A DNA stretch of 64,000 nt from Bactericera cockerelli (Eukaryota; Arthropoda; Insecta; Hemiptera; Triozidae). The notes under the pieces were generated by a model. The model had not been told where the DNA came from. It saw only the letters and a list, made by a program, of their open reading frames with translations, and did not search any database. The stretch is taken from contig CM044966.1 of assembly GCA_024516035.1 (NCBI GenBank), forward strand, positions 21,336,576 through 21,400,575. The letters are read 5' to 3'. The position numbers were made by a program, and so were the translations under genes. Shown one piece after another: positions 45,931 to 56,504 of this stretch (its first letter is position 1; every line of letters begins with the position of its first letter).

Positions 45931-46024
45931 CTCCTTCCAGTCCTTACTCCTCCTTCTTTTTTTTTATTCTCTGCCTCTCTCGTCATTCAATCTTTCATTC
46001 TGAACTTTTATGCATTCCAGTTAT

Positions 46025-46231
46025 TGCTCCTCCCACTTCTCTCCTCCTGCGCATGCCCAAACTCTCTCAATTCCTTTGCTCCTCCCACTTCTATCCTCCT
46101 GCGCAAGCCTAGACTTTCTCAATTCTTTTGCTCCTCCCACTTCTCTCTTCCTGCGCATGCCCAGACTCTCTAAATTCCTTTGCTCCTCCCACTTCTCTCC
46201 TCCTGATGCGCATGCTCAAACTCTCTAAATG
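46025..46231. repeat. 52-bp tandem repeat abutting gene 4 exon 2
   Basis: Four units, GCTCCTCCCACTTCTCTCC plus TGCGCATGCCCAAACTCTC. Shares the GCTCCTCCCACTTCTC core with array IV, so the 32-bp unit may derive from it or the reverse. It adjoins the 3' end of exon 2. Confidence 0.85.
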
Positions 46232-46470
46232 CTCCGCCCACTCTCGCCCAGTGCTCGCCACATATCGGACTGTCTCGTCTGCTCCGCCTCCAACGCCCTC
46301 CTCTCGGCTCTCTCCCGGGCAAGTATCTCTGCCGCGGTTTCACTCCTGGTGAGCGCCTTGTGTACCAAGAAAAATTTAACCTCGTTCCTTTACGCCTGTG
46401 AGGTGGGAGTGATTGCGGGATAGGGGGGGCCTATGTGAGGCGGGTTGGTTTCTGCCGACGACATGTTGGC
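46225..46470 (-). pseudogene. Secreted-protein family gene 4, exon 2, early stop
   Basis: Acceptor CATCATTTCAG/GCCAACATG at 46470; the frame reads ANMSSAETNPPHIG and continues to a TAA at 46390-46392. The same frame then resumes RNEVKFFLVHK, aligning with RKEIQWFVLNK of genes 1-3, and a charged helix (ILARERAERRALEAEQTRQS) up to TAG 46225-46227. The TAA stands where the others have ACA. It could encode a 42-residue secreted peptide, or be a pseudogene. Exon 1 (46985-47032) is intact and the intron is only 514 bp. Confidence 0.65.
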
Positions 46471-46486
46471 CTGAAATGATGAAACA

Positions 46487-46800
46487 AGCCAGCGTCAAAG
46501 CCACGTTGCATACACCAGGCTTTCGTTACAGAAAACTCTCTCTCTCTCATAATCCCCGAATCTCTCTTTCAACGGTCCTATAACCATGCAACGTACTCTG
46601 ACACAACTGACACGTGCAACGAAGTTAGACAACGTCCAGTGAGGCTATTAGTACTAGGGTGGGTGACCATTTAAATTCGGTCCTTAAGATGCAGCCTCAC
46701 GTGTTTGGGGAAAAAAAGAATTTTTTTCGAAAAGTTTGCTCCAACCGGGAATCGAACTCGGGATCTCTAAACTACGGGCAGTAGTCACAACCGTTACTAA
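46487..46800. mobile_element. Composite SINE: 5S-like head with a family D-like end
   Basis: GCCAGCGTCAAAGCCACGTT at 46487 matches the 5S head; after an unrelated stretch, CGAAGTTAGACAACGTCCAG and GGGTGGGTGACC-like words match the 3' half of 5S. It then passes into a minus-strand tRNA-like end (B box GAGTTCGATTCCCGG near 46745). Fills the gene 4 intron. Confidence 0.55.
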
Positions 46801-46984
46801 AAAAAAGAGGTCCAGCCCACCAAGTCAGAAAGTACATGAAGCCTACTTAACTATGCCAGGAGATAATCAGCTCCAAGTGTTGATTTTACGTTTTTATGCC
46901 AAAATAACTACAAAAGATAGATACCCCAATTTTATAGAATTCTTTACTTGGAAATCGCAAGCTTTCTAATGAAGATTAACTCAC

Positions 46985-47032
46985 ATTCAGAACAATCAGA
47001 AAAAGCCCCAAGATGAAAATCTTCCGTAACAT
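46985..47032 (-). CDS. Secreted-protein family gene 4, exon 1 (signal peptide)
   Basis: MLRKIFILGLFLIVLN (ATG at 47030-47032), donor AAT/GTGAGTTAATC. Intact. With the short intron this copy is the easiest place to see the two-exon structure. The conserved upstream block runs to about 47130. Confidence 0.72.
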
Positions 47033-47132
47033 GGTGATAATTGGATGAACGCAACTATCTCTCTCTGACTCAGCGTCTAGATAGACTTGTGGAATGATCT
47101 GGATGCTTCCGTGACATTTGCCATATGTGCCT

Positions 47133-47265
47133 TTCTTTGTTTTAAATTGCCATCTGTACCGTACTCAAGTTTTACTTTTCCTGTATGCCAGTGAGCAGGG
47201 TCGGATTAATTTTTTTTTCTTCTGTTTTCTTATTTATTTAATTAGAAACTCTTTATTAGTAGAAC

Positions 47266-47305
<40 letters not shown>

Positions 47306-47946
47306 TCCACAGACAAATAATGGTAAAAATTAAGTATAAAATTTGACAATATTAATAATATAAACAAGACGAAAAAAAATAAACAAAATATATACATATG
47401 TCCTAACTAAAGGGCGGGGTTATTGCCTATGGCAATTTCTTCCACCCAACCTTTTTTTTGTGTTTAACATAGCTTTTGACTGCGTGGTCATATCACGATG
47501 GGGATTTACCCTCTATTCACTAGAAGCTCATCAAATACACCTCGCCCAGTGGGGCCAGGAAAAGCCTGAGTGGGGCCAGGAATAGCCAGTATCATAAGGG
47601 TTCGAATATTGGAAATAATAGACCACCCATGACCCCCCCCCCCTAAATTCGGCCTTGCATAGGTACCTCATTAATCTCATTATTCATACTTAAGTACCTA
47701 GGTGTCTTACCACATTCTGTAGATTCAGCTGTGAACTGTGCCCTATGACCCAGGAGTATAATTATTTTTCATTAGCATCTTTTTTTAAAGTATTTTCCTG
47801 AGTAAAACATTTGTCTGGTCTCTCTTAAAAAACATAAAAAAACAACTTTCTCTCTATGATCAATCAATCTTTTAATTGATTGATTGATATTTAATTTTCT
47901 TTGTGTGCCCTATGACTCAGGAGTATAATTTTTCATTAGCAATGTT
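47133..47946. other. Repeat-rich spacer, no gene seen
   Basis: A (TA)n tract at 47266-47300, a retrotransposon-type 3' end (inverted relative to 61425-61480) with AGGGCGGGGTTATTGCC, a SINE-tail fragment near 47490, a poly(C) run at about 47633-47643, and the first half of a duplication (47738-47880, repeated at 47906-48190). Confidence 0.5.
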
Positions 47947-48103
47947 TTAGCCTCTTCGTGCCCAACACCATTTTTTGTTTTGTAGTACAAAGTGACCGGT
48001 GTCCTCGCCCGAGGACAAACATTTTAAACTACTTGGTAGTATAAAATGCAATTTTTTAACTTGGGCACTTTGGACAGTAAAAATAAATGCGCGAAGAGGT
48101 TAA
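47947..48103. mobile_element. TTAA MITE, GCCTCTTCGTGC ends
   Basis: 157 bp. Ends TTAGCCTCTTCGTGC / GCGCGAAGAGGTTAA; the left TTAA has changed to TTAG. It sits in the second copy of a local duplication; the first copy (near 47790, TTTTTTTAAAGTATTTTCC) is the empty site. The interior has a GGTGTCCTCGCCCGAGGAC hairpin. No coding sequence. Confidence 0.8.
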
Positions 48104-48284
48104 AACGTATTTTCCTGAGTAAACATTCGTCTGTTCTCTCAAGAACATAAAAAACAACTTTCTCTCAACTTAAAGATCAATCAATCTTTATTCTCAACAA
48201 AAAAATAATATTATAAATTAATTGTTTGTAAAAAAAAATCCAAGGAAATGATAATGATTACCTAAAATAATAATAATAATAATT

Positions 48285-48567
48285 CCGTGTCCGTGAGATA
48301 GGTATTGTACTTAATCACGGTGGTGAGAGGACTATATGGACGCCCAGATCCAATGTCTAGGCTCCTTTCATGTCCATTGATTCTATTTGGTTTTAACGTC
48401 CTGACTTGAGGTAGACAGGACGGGGGTTTTACCCTCCATTCGCTGGGAAGCCTCACATGTTCGGAGGAAACAGAATTTTCTGTGCGAAAAGTCTGTCCAA
48501 CCGGGAATCGAACTTATGATCTCTGGACTACGGGCAGTAGTCACAACCATTACGCCACGGAGGCTGG
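48285..48567 (-). mobile_element. tRNA-derived SINE, family D, with complete head
   Basis: Minus strand: CCTCCGTGGCGTAATGG (A box), GACTACTGCCCGTAGTCC, B box AAGTTCGATTCCCGG, tail to an (ATT)n tract at 48270. Confidence 0.8.
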
Positions 48568-48655
48568 CGTATGATTACCTAATTGGTTAAGAAAAAAGAT
48601 AAGCAGAAAAGAAAGCAACAAACTCCCATTATTTAAGGTATTAAAACAATATCAA

Positions 48656-48930
48656 GCCAGCGTCGATGGCATGTTGAATACACCGGTTCCCTTCAGAACA
48701 CCGAAGTTAAGCGACATCCAGCGAGGTTAAGACTTGGATGGGTGACCATTCAAATTCTAATTCTCGTGACGCTGGCTTTTCCCGGCCCCACTCAGTCTGG
48801 GTGAGGTCAATGTGAGAAGCAGGTTTGTGAGTTTCCTGCGAATGGAGGGTAAAACCCCCGTCGTGATATGACCATGGCAGTTGAAAGCGAAGTTAAACCC
48901 CACTTCAAAAAAAAAAAAAAAAAAAAAAAA
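48656..48930 (+). mobile_element. Complete 5S-rRNA-derived SINE (SINE3 type)
   Basis: The first 121 bp (48656-48776) match 5S rRNA in order and length: GCCAGCGTCGATGGC, GAATACACCGGTTCC, ACACCGAAGTTAAGCG, CTTGGATGGGTGACC, and the closing GACGCTGGC that pairs with the start. A roughly 125-bp tail and poly(A) follow. A 13-bp duplication AAAACAATATCAA (48643-48655, 48930-48942) flanks it. Internal 5S promoter elements would drive Pol III; the tail presumably recruits LINE machinery. Confidence 0.9.
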
Positions 48931-48942
48931 AAACAATATCAA

Positions 48943-49391
48943 GCCAAAGCGTAGCAAATCATGAAATAACTTTCTTTTTTTTTTAAGTGTGTCAAAATAG
49001 TAAACATTGGGTGCTAGGATCCTGCCTCTGTGGTGTAGCGGTCATAAGTACTGGCCGAGGTCTAGAAAGTTTTTTTTTTGCACATTGACGTTTCTATTGC
49101 ACATTGCATAGTTAACTGGTTTCCAGGCGCGCATACAAAGTGGAATTGAATACCTACCATGAAAATTGAAAAATAAAAACACCTGGAAACTCTGTGAAGA
49201 ATAAAAGTTCGTTTCATTTATTTTTTTTATTTTTTAATAAAATAAAAAAAGTTCTCATACTTGTGTTAATCACTTTCGTCATATCACAACTACTCAAACT
49301 CGCTTTACTGACAACCACGCTGAAACCGGAACTTGAACCACCGACCTCGTTCGCTGCCTTATCGATCAAGCTACTGAGGTCGGTTTATTAT
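48943..49391. other. tRNA-like heads and AT-rich sequence, no gene seen
   Basis: A tRNA-like head at 49020-49066 (+, CTCTGTGGTGTAGCGGTC) and another at 49325-49383 (minus, GACCTCAGTAGCTTGATCG). The second recurs near 60105-60178. Both are SINE fragments. Confidence 0.5.
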
Positions 49392-49847
49392 TTAATTATT
49401 ATTGTTATTATCATTATTATTTCTGTTTTCTCGCCTCGCTAAGAAGTCGTTCAAATCGTCAAGCTCCCAGTTAATGTCTCCCTGTCGCCTCTCCATTCTG
49501 ATGGGACCACCATTGCGCCTAGCATCCCGTTGCTGCCGTCTCCCATAGATGCCCCTTTGCTCCATCGCCTGTCGGTCGCGCAGAACCCTTTCTCTTCTCA
49601 TCCTGGTTTCCATCGCCTCTCGTTCGCGCTGAGCCCTTTCTCTCATTCTGGCTTCCCTTGCCTGTCTGTTCCTTTCACTCTCCCAGGATCCCACAGCTCT
49701 GTTGTTGTTGTTGTTGTTGTTGATAATGTTGTTGTTGTTGGGGAGGACCCTGATGACGGCATTGTTTCCTACGACAATTTGAACCCTGTTGGCGTTGGTT
49801 TGGTTTCCTGAGATCGCGCTGACATTGAACGCGGACGAAATGTTCGC
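49392..49847 (-). CDS. Secreted-protein family gene 5, exon 2 (divergent member)
   Basis: Acceptor ATTATTCTTGCAG/GCGAACATT at 49847; phase-0 frame ANISSAFNVSAISG, a stretch with Asn repeats (encoded by GTT/AAC slippage), then an Arg/Glu/Met-rich helix (RQAREARMRERAQREREAME) and DDLNDFL near the end. It stops at 49392 after an Asn run from an ATT microsatellite, so the true end may be earlier. With exon 1 (53440-53490) it gives about 168 residues. The first residues and splice phase tie it to the family; the rest is diverged. Sequons NIS and NQT are present. Confidence 0.6.
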   Translation of the reverse strand, partial: ANISSAFNVSAISGNQTNANRVQIVVGNNAVIRVLPNNNNIINNNNNNNRAVGSWESERNRQAREARMRERAQREREAMETRMRRERVLRDRQAMEQRGIYGRRQQRDARRNGGPIRMERRQGDINWELDDLNDFLARRENRNNNDNNNNN

Positions 49848-49885
49848 CTGCAAGAATAATAATAATAATAATAATAAAAAAGGAT

Positions 49886-51120
49886 AACAAAGCTCCTCAA
49901 TTCAAAACTGAACGGAAAAAATATGATTCGTGCTATCAACAGTTATGCTATACCAACTTTGATTTATTCATTTGGCATTGTTAAGTGGAGCGAAACTGAC
50001 CTTGAAAACTTGGATATCCTAACAAGAACCTTATTAACTAAATTTAGAATGTTACACCCCAACTCGTGCGTTGAAAGATTATACCTGTCACGAGAAGAAG
50101 GAGGCAGAGGATTGATTAATATTAAAATGATGTGCATGAAAATCGAAATAAATATGGAGAAACACTTAAAAAGTAGTCAGGATAATATCATGAAGAAGAT
50201 CATAGAAATTGACTGTAAATACACCCCACTCAATCTAAAAAGTGAAACAATAGCAAAAAATGTGATGGATAAGGAAACACTCAATGAGCAGTGGAGATCG
50301 AAAGCCCTACATGGAAGATATCCAAAATTTCTAGATAATCAACAGATCGATAAGAAAATGTCAACTGAGTACAACCGTACTGGATATCTTTATGCAGAAA
50401 CAGAAGGCTTCATCTCAGCCATTCAAGATAAAGTCATCCGAACCCGCAATTATGAAAAGAATATCTTGAAAATAGATGTAATCGATAAATGCCGCAAATG
50501 TCACAAAAATAATGAGACCATAGAACATATATTGGGAGGATGCTCTGCACTAGCCGATACTGTTTATTTAAGTAGGCACAACCAAGTCGCCAAGATAGTC
50601 CATCAAGAACTGGCAAAAAAGCACGAACTCATTAGTGATCCTCCCCCAACCTACAAGTACACACCAGAACCCGTGCTAGAATCAAGAACTCACTTACTCT
50701 ACTGGGACCAAACAATTCTAACAGATAGAACCGTAGCCCACAACAGACCTGATTTGATCTACATCAATAAACAAGAAAAAACAGCACTAATGATAGATAT
50801 AGCTGTCCCTTTGACCCACAACATCACAAAAACAGAAACAGAAAAAATCAGTAAATACGAAGACCTTAAAGAGGATATGAAGAAGACATGGAAATTAAAA
50901 TCAATCAAAATAATACCAATAGTAATGTCAAGTGAAGGTGTGACGTCATATAATTTCTTGAAAAACATTGAAATGATTGGCATCCGGAAATCAGTGAAAT
51001 GGAATATTCAGAAAAGTGTCATCTTGCAATCCTGCCATCTAGTCCGAAAATTTTTAAGTTCTCAGTAGATTTTTTTTTTTTTTTTTTCTTTTCCCCCCAG
51101 TAAATTTTAATACTTTTTTA
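49886..51120 (+). pseudogene. RLE-type non-LTR retrotransposon, 5'-truncated
   Basis: A frame of 381 codons (49923-51068), starting after the RT catalytic core. It has the C-terminal module CRKCHKNNETIEHILGGC followed by RH and RPDLIYINK...ALMIDIAVP, i.e. the CCHC knuckle plus PD-(D/E)XK restriction-like endonuclease. Open to the stop. Begins next to an (ATA)n tract and ends in a T-rich stretch. A different lineage from the element at 4121-6149. Confidence 0.85.
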
Positions 51121-51229
51121 TTGTCCAAGTTTATGTGAGAAAGTATGAATTTACTCCTCACATAAACTAAGAAAAACTGTAAATGAAAATACAAGTATCT
51201 CCTTCATAATAATTAATAATAATAATTCC

Positions 51230-51420
51230 GTGTCCATGAGGTAGGTATTATTCATACCTAAATCACGGTGGTGAGAGGATTATATGGACGCCCAGATCCA
51301 ATGTCTAGACTCCTTTCATGTCCATTGATTCTATTTGGACTTAACGTCCTGACATGAGGTGAACAGGATGGGGGTTTTACCCTCCATTCGCTGGGAATCG
51401 TACCAGCTACCCAGATTAAC
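51230..51420 (-). mobile_element. tRNA-derived SINE, family D, partial
   Basis: Tail part only (TTACCCTCCATTCGCTGGGA on the plus strand); the tRNA-like head is missing. Same (ATT)n end as 48285. Confidence 0.65.
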
Positions 51421-51492
51421 CTCACCCAGCTTTCAAGAATAAGAAGATGAGTGAATAGATCAGACATTACTCATTATTATTATTATTATTAT

Positions 51493-52545
51493 TAATCTTT
51501 GCTGATGACCTCAAAATTAGTCGTATTATCTACGAGCCTAATGATGCTTTAATTTTACAAAAAGATATTGACTCTGTTATTCGTTGGTGTTCTGACAATG
51601 GTATGATGTGTAATCCATCAAAAACTGCAACCATTTCATTTACCAGAAAACGGACTACTTACTTACACAATTATGAAATAAATGGTAGTATTATCTGTAG
51701 GAAACATGTGCACAGAGATCTGGGCATTTATATAGACAGCAAACTTTATTTTGACTGCCATGTTCAAAAAATATTAGCAACTGCCAGAAGAAACTCTGGA
51801 CTAGTTTACTGGGTAACTAAAGATTTTAAAAGTCCAACTACATATTCAGTTCTCTACAACGCTCTTGTACGTTCAAGACTGGAATATGCCTCTGAGGTAT
51901 GGGGGGGATTAGGTACCACTAGTTCCGGCACTATTGAACAAGTACAGAAAAACTTCTTGAGGAGAATTACTTTCCGCTCCCGGGGACGGTCCCTAACCTA
52001 CCATGCATCCCTGTCTTTCTATAAATTACAAAAGCTTGATCATCGCAGGACATATAAAGATATTTTATTTATTTACAAACTCTTAAATGGCTCAATATGT
52101 TGTCCACACTTACTGAACATCATAAATTTCAATATCCCTAGATTGAATGCTCGTCACCATCAACAATTCAGAATTTCTCCTTCAGAAATATCGAAATTAG
52201 TACCTATAAATAGGATCATGTCCATATGTAACAAACACCCTGAACTAGACTTTTCTTCAGGATTCTTTCCATTTATCTCACTGGTTAAAAATATTCTTTT
52301 CACCTGAGAGTTTCTAATTTTGCTAAAACTTATAGTATGTTGATTGTAGAAGTTCACTGCATCAAATTTATTCCTCATATTTTTTATGTTAATTGCTAAA
52401 TATTAGTTCCATTTCTTGAATTCTGTATTAGCTTTAAGTGAGTACCAATGTAATTGGTTAAAGTCGATAATTGTAACGGCTTTGACTGTTTTGTTTATTC
52501 ACTATAATAAAATAAAATTGAAATTGAAATTGAAATTATTATTAT
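51493..52545 (+). pseudogene. Jockey/CR1-group RT, 5'-truncated at the catalytic motif
   Basis: Starts at the FADDLK box (about 51499) after an (ATT)n tract and runs in one frame to 52304: NPSKTATISFTRKR, HRDLGIYIDSKLYF, RSRLEYASEVWGG, the C-terminal LDHRRTYKDILFIYKLL and HHQQFRIS. The 3'UTR ends in a GAAATT repeat then ATT repeats. Open but truncated, so not functional. Confidence 0.85.
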
Positions 52546-52644
52546 TATTATTATTATTATACAACACTTTATTAGATATAAATGGACATTATGTACAGTA
52601 GAAATAATTATTTTAACAATGAAAAAAAAAAAATGGAAACAATA

Positions 52645-52883
52645 TCTTAATATATAAATGTCAAAGATACTGACCACTGACTGATCATAGTGATCATCGC
52701 TCTACAGCCCAAACCGTAAGTCCTAGGAAGCTGAAATTTGGTAGGTAGCTTTGTCTTATAGTCTAGATGCGCAATAAGACGGGATTTTTCGAAATTCCCA
52801 CTACAACACCTGCCATTGGCGAAAAACGATTTTTTGCTTTCACGGCCATGCCTCGGCCCGCGAAGCGGGCGACAGCCCGCTTG
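52645..52883 (+). mobile_element. Non-autonomous Helitron
   Basis: Begins TCTTAATATATAAATGTC after A; ends with hairpin GCCCGCGAAGCGGGC and GACAGCCCGCTTG before T (CTTG instead of the CTAG of the 11764 copy). 239 bp. Confidence 0.75.
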
Positions 52884-53029
52884 TATACAATAAAAATGAA
52901 AAAGAATAGAAATAATATATAAAAACATTTGTCCTAACGGTTATTGCCTATGACAATATCTTCCACCCAACCCAACTGATTCGATATCGCACCTGGTTCT
53001 AATACCTATCAACATCATAATAATAAAAA

Positions 53030-53215
53030 TAATACCTACTCCAAAGTGGAAGGTAACCAAGCGATGTTAATGCTCAACGCGTTTTCTACCACCTAACCCT
53101 CAGAGTCTTTGTATTATGTGGTCACATGTTCAAATAAATGATGAAAAATTCATCTATTGGGTGGGGCCAACGGATCAATCTTGACTACCAGTGCACTATA
53201 TTCAAATCTAGCTAC
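53030..53215 (-). mobile_element. tRNA-derived SINE, family B, decayed
   Basis: CTACCACCTAACCCTCAGAG and TATTATGTGGTCACATG words match the family; the B box is lost (GTGGGGCCAACGG). Confidence 0.55.
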
Positions 53216-53439
53216 ATTAAGGGTAGTTTTAATAGACAACATCGATAACTTAAGTCACTGCTAAGTGTCGGTTTTCCCCATTTTACACAGTACACAATCC
53301 GTGACTTAGCGCCACAGAGGTATTACAGAAACGTCTATTAATTCCGCCCTAAATCTGAATTAATAACTACAGAGTTAATAATGGACTGTTCAGGTGATTA
53401 GCAGGGAAATCGCGAGCTTTCTAATGAAGATTAACTCAC

Positions 53440-53490
53440 TTTTAAAACAACAATCAGAAAAAGCCCCAAGACGATAATCTTCCGTAACAT
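53440..53490 (-). CDS. Secreted-protein family gene 5, exon 1 (signal peptide)
   Basis: MLRKIIVLGLFLIVVLK (17 codons, ATG at 53488-53490), donor AAA/GTGAGTTAATC, phase 0. Joins 49847 over a 3.6-kb intron that holds two truncated retrotransposons, a Helitron and SINEs. An open frame runs through it upstream as well (53431-53778), but the conserved start is this ATG. Confidence 0.7.
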
Positions 53491-53599
53491 GATGAGGATT
53501 GGATGAACGCAACTATCTCTCTCTGACTCACCGTCTAGATAGACTTGTGGAATGATCTGGATGCTTTCGTGACTTTTGCCATCTGTGCTTATTGCCAAA

Positions 53600-53950
53600 T
53601 GTAGTTGGGCCTGCGTTTTCCTGCATGACAGCGAGTCGGGAGGCCAAACTGGGGACCGACTATTTTTGAACAACCACAATAAAATAAATATTCTTAGCCT
53701 ATACAACACATTTGCACAAGAACTAGATACAGGGATAAATAGACTGGCATATATTAATACTGTTCCTACAATATACAAAGAGTAGCACCCCCAGCACGAT
53801 TATTGATCATTTTAATTTTTTATTATTTTTATATTATTATTTTTAAACATAGATATATATTTATATTATTTTTCCTCTTTGTAAATTTTCATGAAATTCC
53901 ATCATAAATGATGCGTTTGAAAAATAATTAAAAAAAAAAAAAAAAAAAAA
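53600..53950 (+). other. A-tailed sequence, probable retrotransposon 3' end
   Basis: A short frame ends INRLAYINTVPTIYKE and stops; AT-rich sequence and a poly(A) of about 20 follow. Resembles the 3' end of a non-LTR element, but the class cannot be named. Upstream of the gene 5 promoter block. Confidence 0.4.
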
Positions 53951-54248
53951 TACAACAGATAATTTAACTTTTAAAAAAATCTGGTGTGACACCACATGAC
54001 ATTTCTCATCACTTGAAAAGAAGTCAAATTATGCCACTGGTGACTCAACGGTAACAGTTAGCTGAAAATCAATGTACAAATCGTAATCAGCACCTTAAAA
54101 TCAATGGATTCGAAATGTCACAACCTCCATTCAAGGTAAATAGTAAAAAAGTTGGTCTAATTTGGTCCCTCGAAAATACCGGTAAATTACAGCCAGGTTT
54201 CTAAAAGTTCAAGATAAAAAAAAAAAATGATCAGAGCAAGCCCCTATT

Positions 54249-54614
54249 ATTTTTACTTTCCATATTTTCATTCTAACAAAATGTTGTTCTCTAACTTTTT
54301 TGTATGTTTAACCAAATCAAAGAAGCGGCCCTTGCGGCCGATTTTTGCGGCCCTGCGGACGCAGAATGAGCCAGAATTCAACCAAAGTTTCCTTGATTGT
54401 GTGGTTTATAAAATAAGCTTCCATACCAAAGTTCAAGTCTCTAGCTTTTAGCGTTCTCGAGATATCGTTTTCTCAGACACACACGGACCAATGGCCGAAA
54501 ACAACTTTTTTGGTATCCTGAGGCTATGATTCGTCCAGAAATGTAAAAACTGGGTAGGTCAAATTTTCGACGAATATAATACCTTCCTTATTATAGGATA
54601 AGGAAAGTAAAAAG
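54249..54614. mobile_element. TIR element, TTTTTACTTTCC ends
   Basis: Ends TTTTTACTTTCC / GGAAAGTAAAAA, 366 bp, interior with CTCGAGATATCG. No coding sequence; superfamily unknown. Confidence 0.5.
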
Positions 54615-54631
54615 AAAAATGGTAGGATGAA

Positions 54632-54880
54632 TCTAAGGGTGGTATGCAGAGTCTGTAGGGATGCCTGGGTCATTTGTCAATTCAGCTGATTTTGTTATAC
54701 AGAGACGTTTGTTTGAAGCGCCTGTGCGCATGCGCATTCAGATGTCTCTTGAAAGAAGAGATTGAAATAATTGTCAAGGTCGAATATATTCCCTATAGCA
54801 AGCTCGGGACCACCCTACAGTGAACCCTATAGGGATGAAAAAAATAAAAAAAAAGTCTCTGCATACCAGCCTAGGTTTTC
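54632..54880. mobile_element. MITE with GGTATGCAGAGTCT ends
   Basis: Ends CTAAGGGTGGTATGCAGAGT / AGTCTCTGCATACCAGCCTAG. About 250 bp with a GCGCATGCGC centre. No target duplication could be fixed. Confidence 0.6.
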
Positions 54881-55748
54881 TACTATCAACATTATTTAAT
54901 TTTACACCGCGGTGCATGCTGTGATCACCGCGCGGTTCGATTAAAAATAATTGCGGTTGCGATTTCTTCTTTTTAATCGCACCGCAGCGCAGTTTGCGGT
55001 GCAGTGCGAATCAGAGCCAAAAATCGATCCGCACCTCACCGCGTCCATAGTTTCCTAGGATTGCAACGAAAATGAAAACATCGAAACTTTAATTTATTTC
55101 AATATAAATTGTTTGCCATTCTTAGAAGTTTATTGATAAAAATTAAATATATTTTTACAGGTCTATTAAATGTTTATTTCAAATATAAATTCTATGTACA
55201 AGTAAGTGACACAAACGAAAAGAAATTATTTCTTTTTGTTTCAAAATGGGAGTGTTCTCCGTTGCAGGAAAGTAATGTTCAGGATTTTCGGCCATGCCTT
55301 GAGTTGTTGAGTTTGTTTTGTCGATCAAGAGACGCCGATGCGCATAAAATGTAAACATTAATGTATAATAATTGTATAGTGTATAGCCCAACACCAGCAT
55401 TATGCTGAAAAGGCTATAATAACTTTCATATTTTTCATTTAATTTCATTTTTATATATCTATGTATGTATTATATTGTTATATCAAATTGTATTTTGAAT
55501 TAATAAAGAAAGAAAGTTCCAAAAAAAAAAAAAAAAAATGTACAACAGCTTTCCTACAACGGAGACACCGGAAATGTTTATTACTCATTTAATTTAAAAT
55601 CAAAACCACTTAAAATCTAGACAAATTGAACAAAATGACCTGGCAATTAGGCCTGGGTCAATAAATTACACAAGAAACAGTAGACAATGTCCATCCAATC
55701 CACACAAGACTGGGAGGTGTATCGGTCGAGAGAATGAGGGCCGAATTG
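54881..55748. other. Spacer with an A-tailed sequence, no gene seen
   Basis: GC-rich CACCGCGGTG/GCGGTGCAG repeats at 54900-55040, then AT-rich sequence with AATAAAG and an A run ending about 55538 (likely a retroposed 3' end). Confidence 0.4.
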
Positions 55749-55995
55749 TAAGGGCCAAATTATAAGGGCCGAATTATGAAACAGGATTAAATATCTAGGA
55801 TTTGTTCATCCAAGCCACTGTCACTTAACAGCTGATATAAATGCGCTGAGATTGGTTGAAATTCCCACTGGAGGGCGTGTTAAGGGCAAAACAGGATTTG
55901 TTAATCCTAGCCACTTTCACTCAACAGCTGATATAGATGCGCTGTGATTGGTTGAAATCCCCACCAGAGGGCGTGTTAAGGATAAAACAGGATTA
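55749..55995. repeat. 112-bp tandem duplication
   Basis: Two units with ACAGCTGATATA, ATGCGCTG and GAGGGCGTGTTAAG; a third partial unit lies at 56350-56395, beyond a SINE. Confidence 0.7.
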
Positions 55996-56004
55996 GATTA
56001 ATAA

Positions 56005-56345
56005 AAATAATAATAACACTCTTTAGTGGAAGGTAAACACCAGGCGAGGTTAATGCTCATAGCATTTTCTACCGCCAAACCCTCAGAGTCTTATTAATGT
56101 ACGTATGCGGTCACAAACTCAAATTAATGAGGAAAAATTCATGCATTGGGTGGAATTCGAACCAACGGATCCCTACGCTAGCTGGATTACCAGACTAGCG
56201 CGTTAACCACTTGACTACCCTTTATTATGTGGCCACATACACATACACAAATTAATGAGGAAAAATTCATGCATTGGGTGGAATTCGAACTAACAGATTC
56301 CTACGCTACCTGGATTACCAGACTAGCGTTTTAACTAACAGACTA
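56005..56345 (-). mobile_element. tRNA-derived SINE, family B, with duplicated head
   Basis: Plus-strand view: tail GGAAGGTAAACACCAGGCGA, body, then GGTGGAATTCGAACCAACGG (B box, minus) and CGCGTTAACCACTTGACTAC (A-box side). A second head copy follows at 56220-56345. Confidence 0.7.
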
Positions 56346-56504
56346 GGACGAGGATTTGTTAATCCCAGCCACTATCACTTAACAGCTAATATTTCTTATT
56401 CGAATACCAATGAACGATGGTGCGTTATGATTTCCTGCCACACGTCGTGGGTATGGATTGGACTCAAAGATAGAAATGTTGCTCTCGTCACAAAATCGAG
56501 AGAA

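Noticed and set aside
48656..48776. Working 5S rRNA gene
   Set aside because: Many substitutions from 5S, followed by a non-rDNA tail and poly(A), flanked by a target duplication: a SINE.
49530..49811. Plus-strand frame of 93 codons
   Set aside because: Antisense of gene 5 exon 2.
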